Origin: Paludisphaera mucosa
Lineage (GTDB): Bacteria > Planctomycetota > Planctomycetia > Isosphaerales > Isosphaeraceae
Direction of reading: 5' to 3'
Length of the DNA stretch: 64,000 nucleotides
Assembly (NCBI RefSeq): GCF_029589435.1
Contig: NZ_JARRAG010000004.1
Span: 56,637 to 120,636, forward strand
Positions 44,978 to 54,035 of this stretch are shown one piece after another. Every line of letters begins with the position of its first letter. Position 1 is the stretch's first letter. Below the pieces are notes generated by a model. That model ran no database searches and had not been told where the DNA came from. It worked only from the letters and a program-made list of their open reading frames with translations. Position numbers and translations under genes: made by a program.

Positions 44978-46473
44978 CCCCTCGACCGTCGCCTTTCACC
45001 CGCGGGGACGTCATGCGACACTGGTTCTCTTACAATCTTACTTTTATATGTATCGGGATCGTGGCCATGGCGGGCTCTCCGGCCCGAGGAGACGAACACC
45101 CGTTCACGATCGAGCTCCGGGAGGTCGTGGGCGTGGGGGCCCCCGGACTCCAGTCGTTCGCCGTGGGTCGGACGGCGGACGGGCGCTGGGTCTGCATCGG
45201 GGGCCGGCTCGCCGGGCTGCACGACCGGCGAAGTCCCGGCAATCCGCCGCCGCTTACCAACTTCGACCGGCGCAACGAGAGCCTCTGGGTGATCGATCCG
45301 GTCCGGCGGCGAGCCCGCTCACGGCCCCTGGCCGACCTCGTCCCGCCGGACGCGGCCGTATCGCTCGCCGTAGTGAATCCCCAGGCCGCCCAGGTGGGGG
45401 ACCGGCTCTATCTCGCGGGGGGGTTCGGGCTCGGTCCCGGCGGGACCGCGATGACCACCCATCGTCGTCTCACCGTCGTCGACCTCTCGGCGGCCGCCGA
45501 CGCGGTCGAGGGCGGCGGGCCGATCGGGTCGCACATCCGCCAGTCCGCCCCCGACGATTTCCTCCGCGTCACCGGGGGCGAAATGCTGACCCTCGACGGG
45601 ACGTTCTACCTCGTCTTCGGCCAGCGGTTCGACAGGAATTACGTCGGCGAGGATGACCGTGGGGGGACCTACACGCATCAGGTCCGTCCGTTCCGGGTCG
45701 AGGACACGGGGGCGGCGGTCTCGATTCTCAAGGGGACCCCGACCGGGACGTCGACCCATGACGGAGAGTTCCGCCGCCGAGACCTGAACGCGATCGTCGC
45801 AGTCCGGGGCGACGGCCGGCCGGGGATCACCGCTTTCGGCGGGGTCTTCAGGCCCAACCGCGATTCCGAGACAGGTCGACACGCCTGGACCCGGCCGATC
45901 GACATCGACCCGGGGGACGCCGGGCCGTCCGTCCGGGTCGACCCGACTGGGTTTCGGCAGCAACTCTCTCACTACAACTGCGCCACGCTGACGGTCCGCG
46001 AACCGACAACGAGGACGACGGCGACGGTCTTCTTCGGCGGGATCTCCGAGGTCGTCGCAGGGGTGGACGGGGCCTTCCGGCCGGACGCCGAACTACCGTT
46101 CGTCGACCACGTGAGCTGCGTCACCCGGCGGGCCGACGGCTCCTTCAGCGAGACGCTCGTCTGCCGGGGCGTCTCGGCCCCGCCGGCCCCGCTGCGGCTG
46201 CCCGGCCTGCTCGGGGCCGGGGCCCGGTTCGTGCCGGCCGACCCGTCCCTGTTCGCGTTCGACGCGCTGCAGCTGGACCGGCTCCGGGGGAACGTGGTGG
46301 TCGGTCACATCTATGGGGGGATTTCCGCCTCCACCGGCAACGGCGGGACGACCCGCGCGAGCGACCGAATCTTCGAGGTCGTGGTCGGGCCACGTCCTTC
46401 GTCTGCCTCCCCGGTGCCAGTCGTCCTCTCTCGCCTTCATCCGGTCGATTCCCCTTCCAAGTCCCCCCGATGA
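44974..46473 (+). CDS. Secreted kelch/galactose-oxidase-like beta-propeller protein
   Basis: A 499-residue protein whose ATG overlaps the methyltransferase stop (ATGA). A signal peptide lies at about residues 14-37 (MRHWFSYNLTFICIGIVAMAGSPARG), so a start at 45013 is also possible. Kelch-like blades follow: RTADGRWVCIGGRLAG, VGDRLYLAGGFGLGPGG, LDGTFYLVFGQRFD, ITAFGGVFRPNRD, ATVFFGGISEVV and VVVGHIYGGISAST. The role in the pathway is unknown: it might bind, process or display the peptide outside the cell. It looks like neither a protease nor a transporter. Confidence 0.72.
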   Translation: MTPRPSPFTRGDVMRHWFSYNLTFICIGIVAMAGSPARGDEHPFTIELREVVGVGAPGLQSFAVGRTADGRWVCIGGRLAGLHDRRSPGNPPPLTNFDRRNESLWVIDPVRRRARSRPLADLVPPDAAVSLAVVNPQAAQVGDRLYLAGGFGLGPGGTAMTTHRRLTVVDLSAAADAVEGGGPIGSHIRQSAPDDFLRVTGGEMLTLDGTFYLVFGQRFDRNYVGEDDRGGTYTHQVRPFRVEDTGAAVSILKGTPTGTSTHDGEFRRRDLNAIVAVRGDGRPGITAFGGVFRPNRDSETGRHAWTRPIDIDPGDAGPSVRVDPTGFRQQLSHYNCATLTVREPTTRTTATVFFGGISEVVAGVDGAFRPDAELPFVDHVSCVTRRADGSFSETLVCRGVSAPPAPLRLPGLLGAGARFVPADPSLFAFDALQLDRLRGNVVVGHIYGGISASTGNGGTTRASDRIFEVVVGPRPSSASPVPVVLSRLHPVDSPSKSPR

Positions 46474-46483
46474 GGAACGTCCG

Positions 46484-48418
46484 TTGAGCGTCCTGGCTTA
46501 TCCGCGTATCCATTTCCGCGGGAACTGCACCTTCAACCCGGCGACTGGCAATAACGACGACGTCGTCGTCAACGGCGACGCGGTCGACGTCACGCTGCGC
46601 CCCGATCTCTTGCAACTAAACGACGAGGATGCGACGGCCGCCCTGATATCGGCTTACAGGGCAACGCATCCCATCAATCATCGCGTTCAGACATATATGC
46701 GAGTCGGGTGGAATTACGCCGGCGACATGTCATCGAGCTTCACGCAGGTCTCGGTCTGCTCGGTGACGGACTCCAACGGGCGAACTCACTCGGACGACCC
46801 GATCATAGGCTCGCTGGTCGAGATCGAGGGCTCGCCGGCCGATATGGAGTTCTTTAGGATAAGGGGCCCGGATGCGGTCATCTGCGACCTAGACCCTACG
46901 GGGTCGGCGACCGCCCAGCTCTTCCTCGGCGCGTTCTCGCTAGGCAACGGAGTGGCCGGTATCTCGGCGACCATCAACGTCCGCGCGCACGCCCGGCGGG
47001 CCTTATTTCGCAATGCGGCCGTCTACGAAGGGGAGCAGAATTTCCCCGGCGGCGGGGCGTCCTGGCAGTTCGCCCTCCCGCTCGAATCTCTGCGGTTTAA
47101 GGGGGCCGGTCGGTCGATCGCACTGGACGCCCTTCGGGCCGCCGCCGAAGCGGCGCGGGGCCTCGTCGTCCGTTTCGGCGTCCTCCGACCCGAGCCGCGC
47201 ATCCGCACCAACGAGCTGATCGAGCTTTTCCACCAGGGCCGGTTCGTGCGGAACCCGGCCGAGGCGATCGTGGTCGGGACCGTGGGCCTCTGGGAGGACG
47301 GAGACCTGACCTCGGCGTCGGCCGACCGGTCTCTCCTCCCGGCGAGCGGCCCCCCCAGGCCGTCGACGATTCTTGGAATCGCCGCCGAGTACCTCGGCCC
47401 GGCTGCGGCGCGAGTCCAACGCGGCCGGGACGTGGTTTCGCTCGATCTGATATCGGCTTTCCCCGAGGACGGCTTCGATCCGCCGCCGGCCAAGCCGGTC
47501 AAGGCGAATCTCGGGACGGTTCGGCTCGGGTGGGCCCCGCCGGGGGGGGGCAGCGTCGTTCCGATCAGCCGCCCCCTGGCGTATGAGTATGCCACCTACG
47601 AGACTCGGGGAGGAGTGCTCGACGTCGAATACGACCCCCGGGCAGTCTCGCGAGACGACCTGGACCGGGGCGATCTGGTCTTGATCTCCGAAGACGACGC
47701 GACCGGCCGCCGGGTAACCCTGCTGACCGAGGCCGGCTCGGCCGTCACCGCCGAGGTCGACGACAAGGGGATCTACCTGGACCCGGGCGACAGCGCCGAG
47801 ATCGCAATCTCGGTTCGAGAGCGGGGGGGAGTGCCGCGGCGGGACGTCACCGTCCACCTGTGGGAGTATCAATCCGTTACCGTTCCGGAGTCGGCGAACC
47901 GGCGTGCCGGGACCGTGCTGACGCGAGTCGGGTCGGAGTCGAGTCTCCGGCAACGGGTGCGGTTCGTCCCGACGTTCGTTTTCCCGCGGGGCCGGTCCGA
48001 GCCCCTGGTCGTACCGATCGCCGCGATGCGACCAGGTCCGGCCCTGCTCGCCCTGACGGTGGATGATCAGGGCCCGGACCTGCTCGAGTCCAGACCCTGG
48101 GGCCTCAACAGCTACGGCGGGGTGCGGGTCCTCCCCCGCGACAGCTACCGATCCGTCCCTCCCGACGTCCGGACGAGCTGGGAGTTCATGTATCGGACGG
48201 TTTTCCGTTATTACCGACTCGTCTACCCGGCGATGTCCCAGGTGATCGACTTCTCCAACCAGACGCAGATGGAGGACAACGCCGAGCGGATCGCGCAGGG
48301 GATCGATCCCCGGCTTCGGTCGAACACCCGCTTCATGCCGGTCTCCCGCGACCTCTCCGCGGGGAAGCGAGCGCTCATCGTCGAGTGGGCGGCGAGGGTG
48401 GTCCGGGATCGGAGGTAG
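46484..48418 (+). CDS. VioB N-terminal-half-like protein
   Basis: A 644-residue protein beginning TTG (GAGG eight bases upstream), ten bases after the propeller gene's stop. The start SVLAYPRIHFRGNCTFNPATGNND matches, from memory, the opening of violacein-pathway VioB (ILDFPRIHFRGWARVN). The end, YRTVFRYYRLVYPAMSQVIDF ... SNTRFMPVSRDLSAGKRALI, matches the VioB segment just before its ferritin-like domain. The ferritin-like catalytic half is absent. The role of this VioB half is not well known. No signal peptide is seen. Placed in the borosin-like operon; function there unknown. Confidence 0.75.
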   Translation: MSVLAYPRIHFRGNCTFNPATGNNDDVVVNGDAVDVTLRPDLLQLNDEDATAALISAYRATHPINHRVQTYMRVGWNYAGDMSSSFTQVSVCSVTDSNGRTHSDDPIIGSLVEIEGSPADMEFFRIRGPDAVICDLDPTGSATAQLFLGAFSLGNGVAGISATINVRAHARRALFRNAAVYEGEQNFPGGGASWQFALPLESLRFKGAGRSIALDALRAAAEAARGLVVRFGVLRPEPRIRTNELIELFHQGRFVRNPAEAIVVGTVGLWEDGDLTSASADRSLLPASGPPRPSTILGIAAEYLGPAAARVQRGRDVVSLDLISAFPEDGFDPPPAKPVKANLGTVRLGWAPPGGGSVVPISRPLAYEYATYETRGGVLDVEYDPRAVSRDDLDRGDLVLISEDDATGRRVTLLTEAGSAVTAEVDDKGIYLDPGDSAEIAISVRERGGVPRRDVTVHLWEYQSVTVPESANRRAGTVLTRVGSESSLRQRVRFVPTFVFPRGRSEPLVVPIAAMRPGPALLALTVDDQGPDLLESRPWGLNSYGGVRVLPRDSYRSVPPDVRTSWEFMYRTVFRYYRLVYPAMSQVIDFSNQTQMEDNAERIAQGIDPRLRSNTRFMPVSRDLSAGKRALIVEWAARVVRDRR

Positions 48419-48425
48419 GGGTGGA

Positions 48426-51272
48426 TCAGCGAGGAGCCGGGCCCTCCAGCTCCCTAACCAGTCGCTGGAAGTCGGGGCGGCCTCGGAGCGGGGCGAGGTC
48501 GAGGTCCTCCGATTTAAGTCCGAGGAATTGGTGGGGCTGGCGGAACAGGCCCGTCCCGGCCGCGTCCCGGAGCAGAGCGATCGCCCGCTCCTGATAACGC
48601 TCGACGCGGCGTCGGGTCTCCGCCGCCGGGGGGCCCGGCGGTCGGGACGCGACCTCGGACGCGGTCGAGAAGCCGCAGGCGGCGTAGAGCAGGCCCAGGC
48701 CGAACCGGGGGGACCTCGCCACGGCCTTCTCAAGGACGTCGGCGGCCCGTTCGTGCTCTCCGGCCCGCACGAGGTGCATGGCGTAGAGGCATTCGATGAG
48801 GCAGCACTGGTCCGTGAAGTTCGGGACGTCGGGGTGCTCGCGCGCCATCTTCTGGCCGTCTTCGCGGACCTGCACGAAGAGCGACGAGATCAGCCCGGGG
48901 ACCCGCGCGTTTGAATAGGCCGTCGCGACCAGCACGCAGCCGTCGACCAGGCTGGACTTGAGCCCGAGGTCGTGCGGATTCTCGGAGACCAGCCGTTCCC
49001 GGAGGGACAGGGCCCCGTCGAGCATGGGCCGGGCCGAGGCAAAGTCCTCCTCGCTCAGGAGGCAGCCCAGGAGGAGGTCGGCCTCGGCCTGCTCGTTCAG
49101 CGAGTCGGCGGCGGCGAGCCCCGCCTGGTCCAGCCATGCGCATTGCATCACGGATCGCTCCAGGAGAACCCGGGCGTCCGACGGCTCGCGGAGGATCAGC
49201 GTGAGCAGGCGGCCGAGCCGATTGAGGCTGGTCGCCAGGCGGAGGCGGTAATCGCGGGACGCGGGATGGTCGTCGACGAGTCGCTCCCAGGCCGCGACCG
49301 CCCGTCCCAGGAACGCCCTGGCCTCGTCAACCTGGCGGTCGGCCGCGCAGTAGGCCCCAAGCTCGTCCAGCGCCCAGGCGGCCCCCTCGCGTGACTCGAC
49401 GTCGCCGGGGTCGTGCTCGACGAGGCTCGAGAACCTCGCGAGAGCGCGGAGCGCCAGGGACCTGGCCTCGCGGGGCTCGCCGAGTTCCCCCGTGATTTTG
49501 GCCAGGCGCAGGTCGCTCCGGCCCCGTGCGACGACGACCCGACGGCTCTCGCCCCCCTCGCGGGAGAGCTGCTCGTGGAAGGCCCTGGCCTCGGCCAAGA
49601 GGTCCTGACGGAGCTTCTCCAGGCCGAGGGCCTTGAGCCTCGGGTCCTCGCCCACCTTGGTGAAGAATCGGTCGACGGCCCTCAGGGCGACGTCGAGGTT
49701 CCGCTCCGCCTTGGACCGCGCCGAGGCCTCGCGCTGGCCGGCCGCTTCGAGCAGGCCCGTCGCCACGGCGAGGCAGAGGGTCGTCACGAGGAGGGTCGCC
49801 CCCAGGGCCGTCGAGAGGGTCCGATGTCGCGAGACCCATCGAATCACGCGGACCGCCGGCGGCTCCCGGTACGCGGAGACCGGCTCTCCCGCCAGGTGGG
49901 ATTGCACGTCCTTCGCCAGCGCGTCGGCCGTGGGGTAGCGGTCGCCCGGCGACTTCTCCAGGCACTTCAGGCAGATCGCCTCCAGGGCCGCGGAGACCTC
50001 GCCGTTGCGCGGACGAGGCCGCGCGGGGGCCTCGTGGACCGCCTTCCGGAGCAGCTCGTCCTTGGTGCCGCGGAACGGGGGCTCGCCCGTGAGGATCTCG
50101 TAGAGGATGGCCCCCAACCCGTAGACGTCGCTCCGTTCGTCGACCTGGTCGAGCCGCCCGAGCGCCTGCTCCGGGGGGATGTAAGCCAGCGTCCCCACGA
50201 TCGAGCCGGCGGCCGTTTCGTCCCAGCATTCCTCGTGGGAGTCGGCCTCGATGGGCGGAGTGGCGGCGGTCCTGCCGCGGGACTCCGGCCCCGGCTCCGA
50301 CTCGGTCGCGCCGACGACCTTGGCCATCCCCCAATCGAGGACGATCACCTCGCCGTAGTCGCCCAGCGCGACGTTCTGCCCCTTGAGGTCGCGATGGATG
50401 ACGCCCCGGCTGTGCGCGTAGGCGACGACCTGGCAGACACTCGCAAACGCGCCCAGCAGATTTCGCAGCTCGACCCTCCCCGCCGAGCCGTCTCGACGAC
50501 CCTGGTGGTAGGCCTGGGCCGACTCCGCCATCGTCCGGCCTTCGATGAGGCGCATCGTGTAATATGCGCGCCCGCCCCCTTGGTCGCGCGAGAGGTCGAA
50601 GACCGGGACGATGCCGGGGTGCTGCAACTGCCCCGTGATGCGGGCCTCCCTGAGGAAGCGAGCCCGCATCGAGGGGTCGGCGGCCTTGCCGGGCTGGAGC
50701 TTCTTGAGGGCGACTTCGCGGCCCAGGTCGTGGTCGCGGGCCCGCCAGACCTCCCCCATCCCCCCCTGGGCGTGCTTCTCGACGAGCTCGTAGCGGACGC
50801 CGCCGGGCGGCCTCGACGCCGAGGGAGGTCCGCCCGGGAGTTCGAGCGCCAGGTCATGGGGGAGCTCGATCGTCGTCGCCCATCCCGGCCCGTCGACGCC
50901 CGTCTCAAGCGAGACCTCCGACCAAAGATGTGTCTCGCCTTCGCGGCGCCGGGGGGGCCTCGATGGCAGCTCGCCGCCCAGGTCGACGTCGTCCATCGCC
51001 GATTGGACGGCCTCGGCGTCGTCGCGGAACCGTTGGATGTACTCGGTCAATTCGGGCCGCTCTCCGCGACCTGCGCGGAGTTCGACCTCCAGGGCGATCA
51101 GCTCGCGGAGCACGGCCGGACGTTCCGCCTCGCCCAGGCCTTCGAGGAACGACTCGATCTTCGCCCCGCCGGCGTCGCGCCACGACTCTTCGTACTTCGC
51201 GCAGGCAGCGGCCACCACGCGTCGGACGTCGAAGGCCGGGTTCATCGGGGCTCGGTCGGGGTGGGCGAACAT
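48426..51272 (-). CDS. Serine/threonine protein kinase with TPR-like C-terminus
   Basis: A 948-residue protein. A leading helical region (1-150) is followed by a kinase domain (about 159-440) with glycine loop QGGMGEVWRA, catalytic lysine in VALKKL, HRDLKGQN (near 292) and DWG in place of DFG (VLDWGMAK, near 312). DWG-type kinases are common in planctomycetes and probably active. A membrane helix near 487 (LSTALGATLLVTTLCLAVATGLL) precedes a helical TPR-like extracytoplasmic part ending LRGRPDFQRLVRELE. It lies 225 bases after an ECF sigma gene on the same strand, a frequent pairing. Confidence 0.92.
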   Translation of the reverse strand: MFAHPDRAPMNPAFDVRRVVAAACAKYEESWRDAGGAKIESFLEGLGEAERPAVLRELIALEVELRAGRGERPELTEYIQRFRDDAEAVQSAMDDVDLGGELPSRPPRRREGETHLWSEVSLETGVDGPGWATTIELPHDLALELPGGPPSASRPPGGVRYELVEKHAQGGMGEVWRARDHDLGREVALKKLQPGKAADPSMRARFLREARITGQLQHPGIVPVFDLSRDQGGGRAYYTMRLIEGRTMAESAQAYHQGRRDGSAGRVELRNLLGAFASVCQVVAYAHSRGVIHRDLKGQNVALGDYGEVIVLDWGMAKVVGATESEPGPESRGRTAATPPIEADSHEECWDETAAGSIVGTLAYIPPEQALGRLDQVDERSDVYGLGAILYEILTGEPPFRGTKDELLRKAVHEAPARPRPRNGEVSAALEAICLKCLEKSPGDRYPTADALAKDVQSHLAGEPVSAYREPPAVRVIRWVSRHRTLSTALGATLLVTTLCLAVATGLLEAAGQREASARSKAERNLDVALRAVDRFFTKVGEDPRLKALGLEKLRQDLLAEARAFHEQLSREGGESRRVVVARGRSDLRLAKITGELGEPREARSLALRALARFSSLVEHDPGDVESREGAAWALDELGAYCAADRQVDEARAFLGRAVAAWERLVDDHPASRDYRLRLATSLNRLGRLLTLILREPSDARVLLERSVMQCAWLDQAGLAAADSLNEQAEADLLLGCLLSEEDFASARPMLDGALSLRERLVSENPHDLGLKSSLVDGCVLVATAYSNARVPGLISSLFVQVREDGQKMAREHPDVPNFTDQCCLIECLYAMHLVRAGEHERAADVLEKAVARSPRFGLGLLYAACGFSTASEVASRPPGPPAAETRRRVERYQERAIALLRDAAGTGLFRQPHQFLGLKSEDLDLAPLRGRPDFQRLVRELEGPAPR

Positions 51273-51497
51273 GGATGACGGCTCTCCGAAGTCGACGAGC
51301 GAATCCGTCCCCGTTGGTTTCGGCCCGATCCTGGGGCCGGCCGCGCCTCGATCCGCCGTCCACCCTCGGCAGGTCCGTCCGGCCCGACCTCCATCATCCT
51401 CGACGGCCGTCGCAAGCCGATATCAAAATTTGCTTTATCACCATCGGCGATCGGACGTTGAGGGACGGCCCCTCCTGGTCGGGGACCGATGGCGCGT

Positions 51498-52118
51498 TCA
51501 CGGCTCGCGGAACCCCTCCCAGGCCGAGCGGATCCAGTTCAACTGGGCGGCGATGGTGCGACGGCTGTATCCGAGCTTGTCGGCGATCTCCTGATTGGTG
51601 AACCCCTCCAGCTTCCAGAGGGCGATCCGCCGGAGCTTGAACGTCGGGTCTTCGCGGTCGAGGGCGGCCAGGAGCACGCGGCATCCTTCCGCGAGTGCGG
51701 CCGCCAGCTCGGGAGTCGGTTCGTCGCCGAGTATGCCGTCCAGGCCGCCGCGCTCCTCCGGGCCCGCGAGGGCCGCCTCGTCGAGCACCCTCCCCTGGCC
51801 CCTCTTGAGCCGCGCATGATGCTTGCGGAGGTTGACGGCCTTGCGGGCCGTCACCTCGAAGAGGGACCGCCAGAGGTCGTCGCGATCGACCAGCTTGGGG
51901 AATCGGCCGGCGGCCACCGCCTGCACGAAGCTGTCGAAGGCGCTCAGCGCCACATCTTCTTCATAGTGGTCCAGCCCGCGACCGCCGGCCAGTTTCGCGC
52001 GGGCGAGCCGGACCAGGCGGCCGTAGTACCGCTCCCAGAGAGGCTGCGCGGCCGCGTGGTCCCCCCGCCTGAGGGGGTCGAGCCATTGCGAGATGGAACC
52101 AAACGCCTCGGTCGTCAT
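51498..52118 (-). CDS. ECF sigma factor
   Basis: A 206-residue RNA polymerase sigma factor of the extracytoplasmic type. The sigma-2 region is LWERYYGRLVRLARAKL ... HYEEDVALSAFDSFVQAV. Sigma-4 is RIALWKLEGFTNQEIADKLGYSRRTIAAQLNWIRSAW, a helix-turn-helix. No anti-sigma gene is adjacent. The kinase gene downstream probably acts in the same pathway, through phosphorylation rather than anti-sigma control; this is a pattern known for planctomycete ECF groups. Confidence 0.9.
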   Translation of the reverse strand: MTTEAFGSISQWLDPLRRGDHAAAQPLWERYYGRLVRLARAKLAGGRGLDHYEEDVALSAFDSFVQAVAAGRFPKLVDRDDLWRSLFEVTARKAVNLRKHHARLKRGQGRVLDEAALAGPEERGGLDGILGDEPTPELAAALAEGCRVLLAALDREDPTFKLRRIALWKLEGFTNQEIADKLGYSRRTIAAQLNWIRSAWEGFREP

Positions 52119-52604
52119 GCGGGGTACGCCTCGCGTCAGATGCCGCCCTGGAGCCGCCGGATCAGGATCGGCATATTTCTGTCCAATTCATCATCAGCAT
52201 ATCGGCCCCGGAGCTGGGAGCCAAGGTCGTTCGACCGGAAGCCGCGACCACTCGACCGCCGCGCACTTATCGGCCTTCCGTCGATGAAAGTGGACTGCGG
52301 CGGGGGAAGGGTGCTCCCCGCTCGCCTCTCGCTCACCGCCCGCAGCACGCCAATCCCGCCCGAGGCGCGGGCCGTCGACGGCTGCATGCCCGAGGCTCGC
52401 CGTCGGATTTCGGACGTCGGGCTGCATCCAGCGAAGGACGAGCCCAACCGCGTGATTCGCTGTGAGGCGACGCCCCGGCGGATGAACTCAAAAAAGTTGA
52501 AAATGAGTTGCACTTCTCCGGGGCCGATGTTGGTTACCTCATTGGAGGCGGCTTGTCGAGCCGCCCTTGAGATCGAGCACTCGCAAGGCAGAGGAGCCTC
52601 TACG
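52119..52604. other. Divergent gap between ECF sigma gene and glycine-rich gene
   Basis: No gene is supported on either strand. An A/T-richer patch near 52490-52520 may be part of the promoter of the plus-strand gene. Nothing else is recognised. Confidence 0.45.
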
Positions 52605-53024
52605 ATGCGCAACACGTTGAAAGTCGTTATCCCGATGTTGACCGTCCTCGCCACGACGTCCCTGACCAGCTCCGAGGCGCGAGCCCAGTATGGTCCAGGC
52701 CGCCCCGACGGCGCCCGGATCGCCTCCGGCATCCTTCAGGGCATCGCCGGCGGACTCAGTGGCGGGGGCTACGGGCGGCCGGGCGGCGGGGGCTACGGCG
52801 GCGAGATCGGAAGAGCACTGGGCGGCCGGGCGGCGGAGGCTTCGGGCGGCGGGGCATGGCGGCGGGGGGCTATGGGGAAGGCCGGGCGGCTGGGCGGCCG
52901 GATACACCCGGGCGGTTGGGGCAGGGCCTGGCCATAACTCCAGGCGGCTGGAGTGGGGCGGGCTGACATATCCTGCTGGGGCGGCGGGCCGGGTCGCGGC
53001 TACGGGCGGCCGCGGGGCTGGTGA
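52605..53024 (+). pseudogene. Broken glycine-rich secreted protein
   Basis: It starts MRNTLKVVIPMLTVLATTSLTSSEARA (signal peptide), with GAGGAG nine bases upstream, then a G-G-G-Y-G-R-P-G repeat. The frame loses its repeat pattern after 52803 and stops at 52935-52937. The same frame later resumes GRGYGRPRGW up to a stop at 53022-53024. The break coincides with a 15-base exact match to an Illumina adapter (52804-52818), so an assembly or read artefact may be responsible instead of true decay. Confidence 0.65.
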
Positions 53025-53183
53025 GGGAGGGTCGATCGTCGGTGGATCGCCGCGAGCGAAGCGGACTCGCGGCGATCCGAATGCTCAGTCCGCGGCACAC
53101 GCCGACGCGGCGAAGGTCGTTCGCCGAGATGACGTCGATGAGCCGCATCTCCAGGTAGCGATTTCCCCCAAATAGAAGGATGG

Positions 53184-53891
53184 ATGACGATGATTGGTCA
53201 GATCCGATGGATGGCGTCTTCCCTCGCCATGGTCCTCGTCGTGGCATGTTCAGAACCCGCCGAGGCGCAATTCGCGTTCGACCCCGGTGCCCCGTGTTAC
53301 CAGGGCGGGGCGCAGCTGTTCCAGGTGCCGGCGGAGTACGCCGGGACGCCGGCCGGCTACGTGATCAGCTACGGTGGGGCCACCTACCTCACCGACGCCG
53401 GCGGCACCATGTCGGCCTACTCGGGGCCGACGGCCTCCCAGCCGGCCGACCAGGGCGGGGCGCAGCTGTTCCAGGTGCCGGCGGAGTACGCCGGGACGCC
53501 GGCCGGCTACGTGATCAGCTACGGCGGGGCCACCTACCTCACCGACGCCGGCGGCACCATGTCGGCCTACTCGGGGCCGACCGGCCTCCCAGCCGGCCGA
53601 CCAGGGCGGGGCGAAGACCCAGGTGCCGTGGCGGAGTACGCCGGGACGCCGGCCGGCTACGTGATCAGCTACGGCGGGGCCACCTACCTCACCGACGCCG
53701 GCGGCACCATGTCGGCCTACTCGGGGCCGACGGCCTCCCAGCCGGCCGACCAGGGCGGGGCGCAGCTGTTCCAGGTGCCGGCGGAGTACGCCGGGACGCC
53801 GGCCGGCTACGTGATCAGCTACGGCGGGGCCACCTACCTCACCGACGCCGGCGGCACCATGTCGGCCTACTCGGGACAGGTGCTCCAGTGA
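53184..53891 (+). CDS. Secreted protein of four tandem 50-residue repeats
   Basis: A 235-residue protein with a signal peptide (SLAMVLVVACSEPAEA). Four units start at 53301, 53451, 53601 and 53751. Each has AEYAGTPAGYVISYGG, ATYLTDAGGTMSAYSG and, between units, GPTASQPADQGGAQLFQVP. In unit three the linker reads GLPAGRPGRGEDPGAV, because an extra C near 53581 and later compensating changes shift the frame briefly and then restore it. AAGGA precedes two possible ATGs (53184 and 53190). Function unknown; the repeats suggest a surface or extracellular structural protein. Confidence 0.8.
   Translation: MTMIGQIRWMASSLAMVLVVACSEPAEAQFAFDPGAPCYQGGAQLFQVPAEYAGTPAGYVISYGGATYLTDAGGTMSAYSGPTASQPADQGGAQLFQVPAEYAGTPAGYVISYGGATYLTDAGGTMSAYSGPTGLPAGRPGRGEDPGAVAEYAGTPAGYVISYGGATYLTDAGGTMSAYSGPTASQPADQGGAQLFQVPAEYAGTPAGYVISYGGATYLTDAGGTMSAYSGQVLQ
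53301..53886 (+). repeat. 150-base tandem repeat, four units
   Basis: The unit is 150 bases, near-identical between copies at the DNA level. Unit three differs in about 50 bases at its beginning. The period is exact across all four copies. Confidence 0.93.
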
Positions 53892-53908
53892 ATGGCCCGA
53901 GATTCCAC

Positions 53909-53940
53909 GAGGGATGAGCCGTCACACCGGCTCATCCCTC
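53909..53940 (+). terminator. Strong hairpin after the repeat-protein gene
   Basis: GAGGGATGAGCC pairs with GGCTCATCCCTC around an eight-base loop, with one further G-C pair possible. It begins 17 bases after the stop codon. No T-run follows, so termination might depend on structure alone or a factor. Confidence 0.65.
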
Positions 53941-54035
53941 AACTCCTCGCCGACGCTCGTCGTCCTTGCGGCTGACGTGCTTACCGGCGAGGCGTCACCT
54001 TTGCATTAGAGTTTACTCATTTGAGGACGCATCCG

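Noticed and set aside
53301..53886. CRISPR-like array
   Set aside because: The units are 150 bases, contiguous without unique spacers, and encode a secreted repeat protein in frame.
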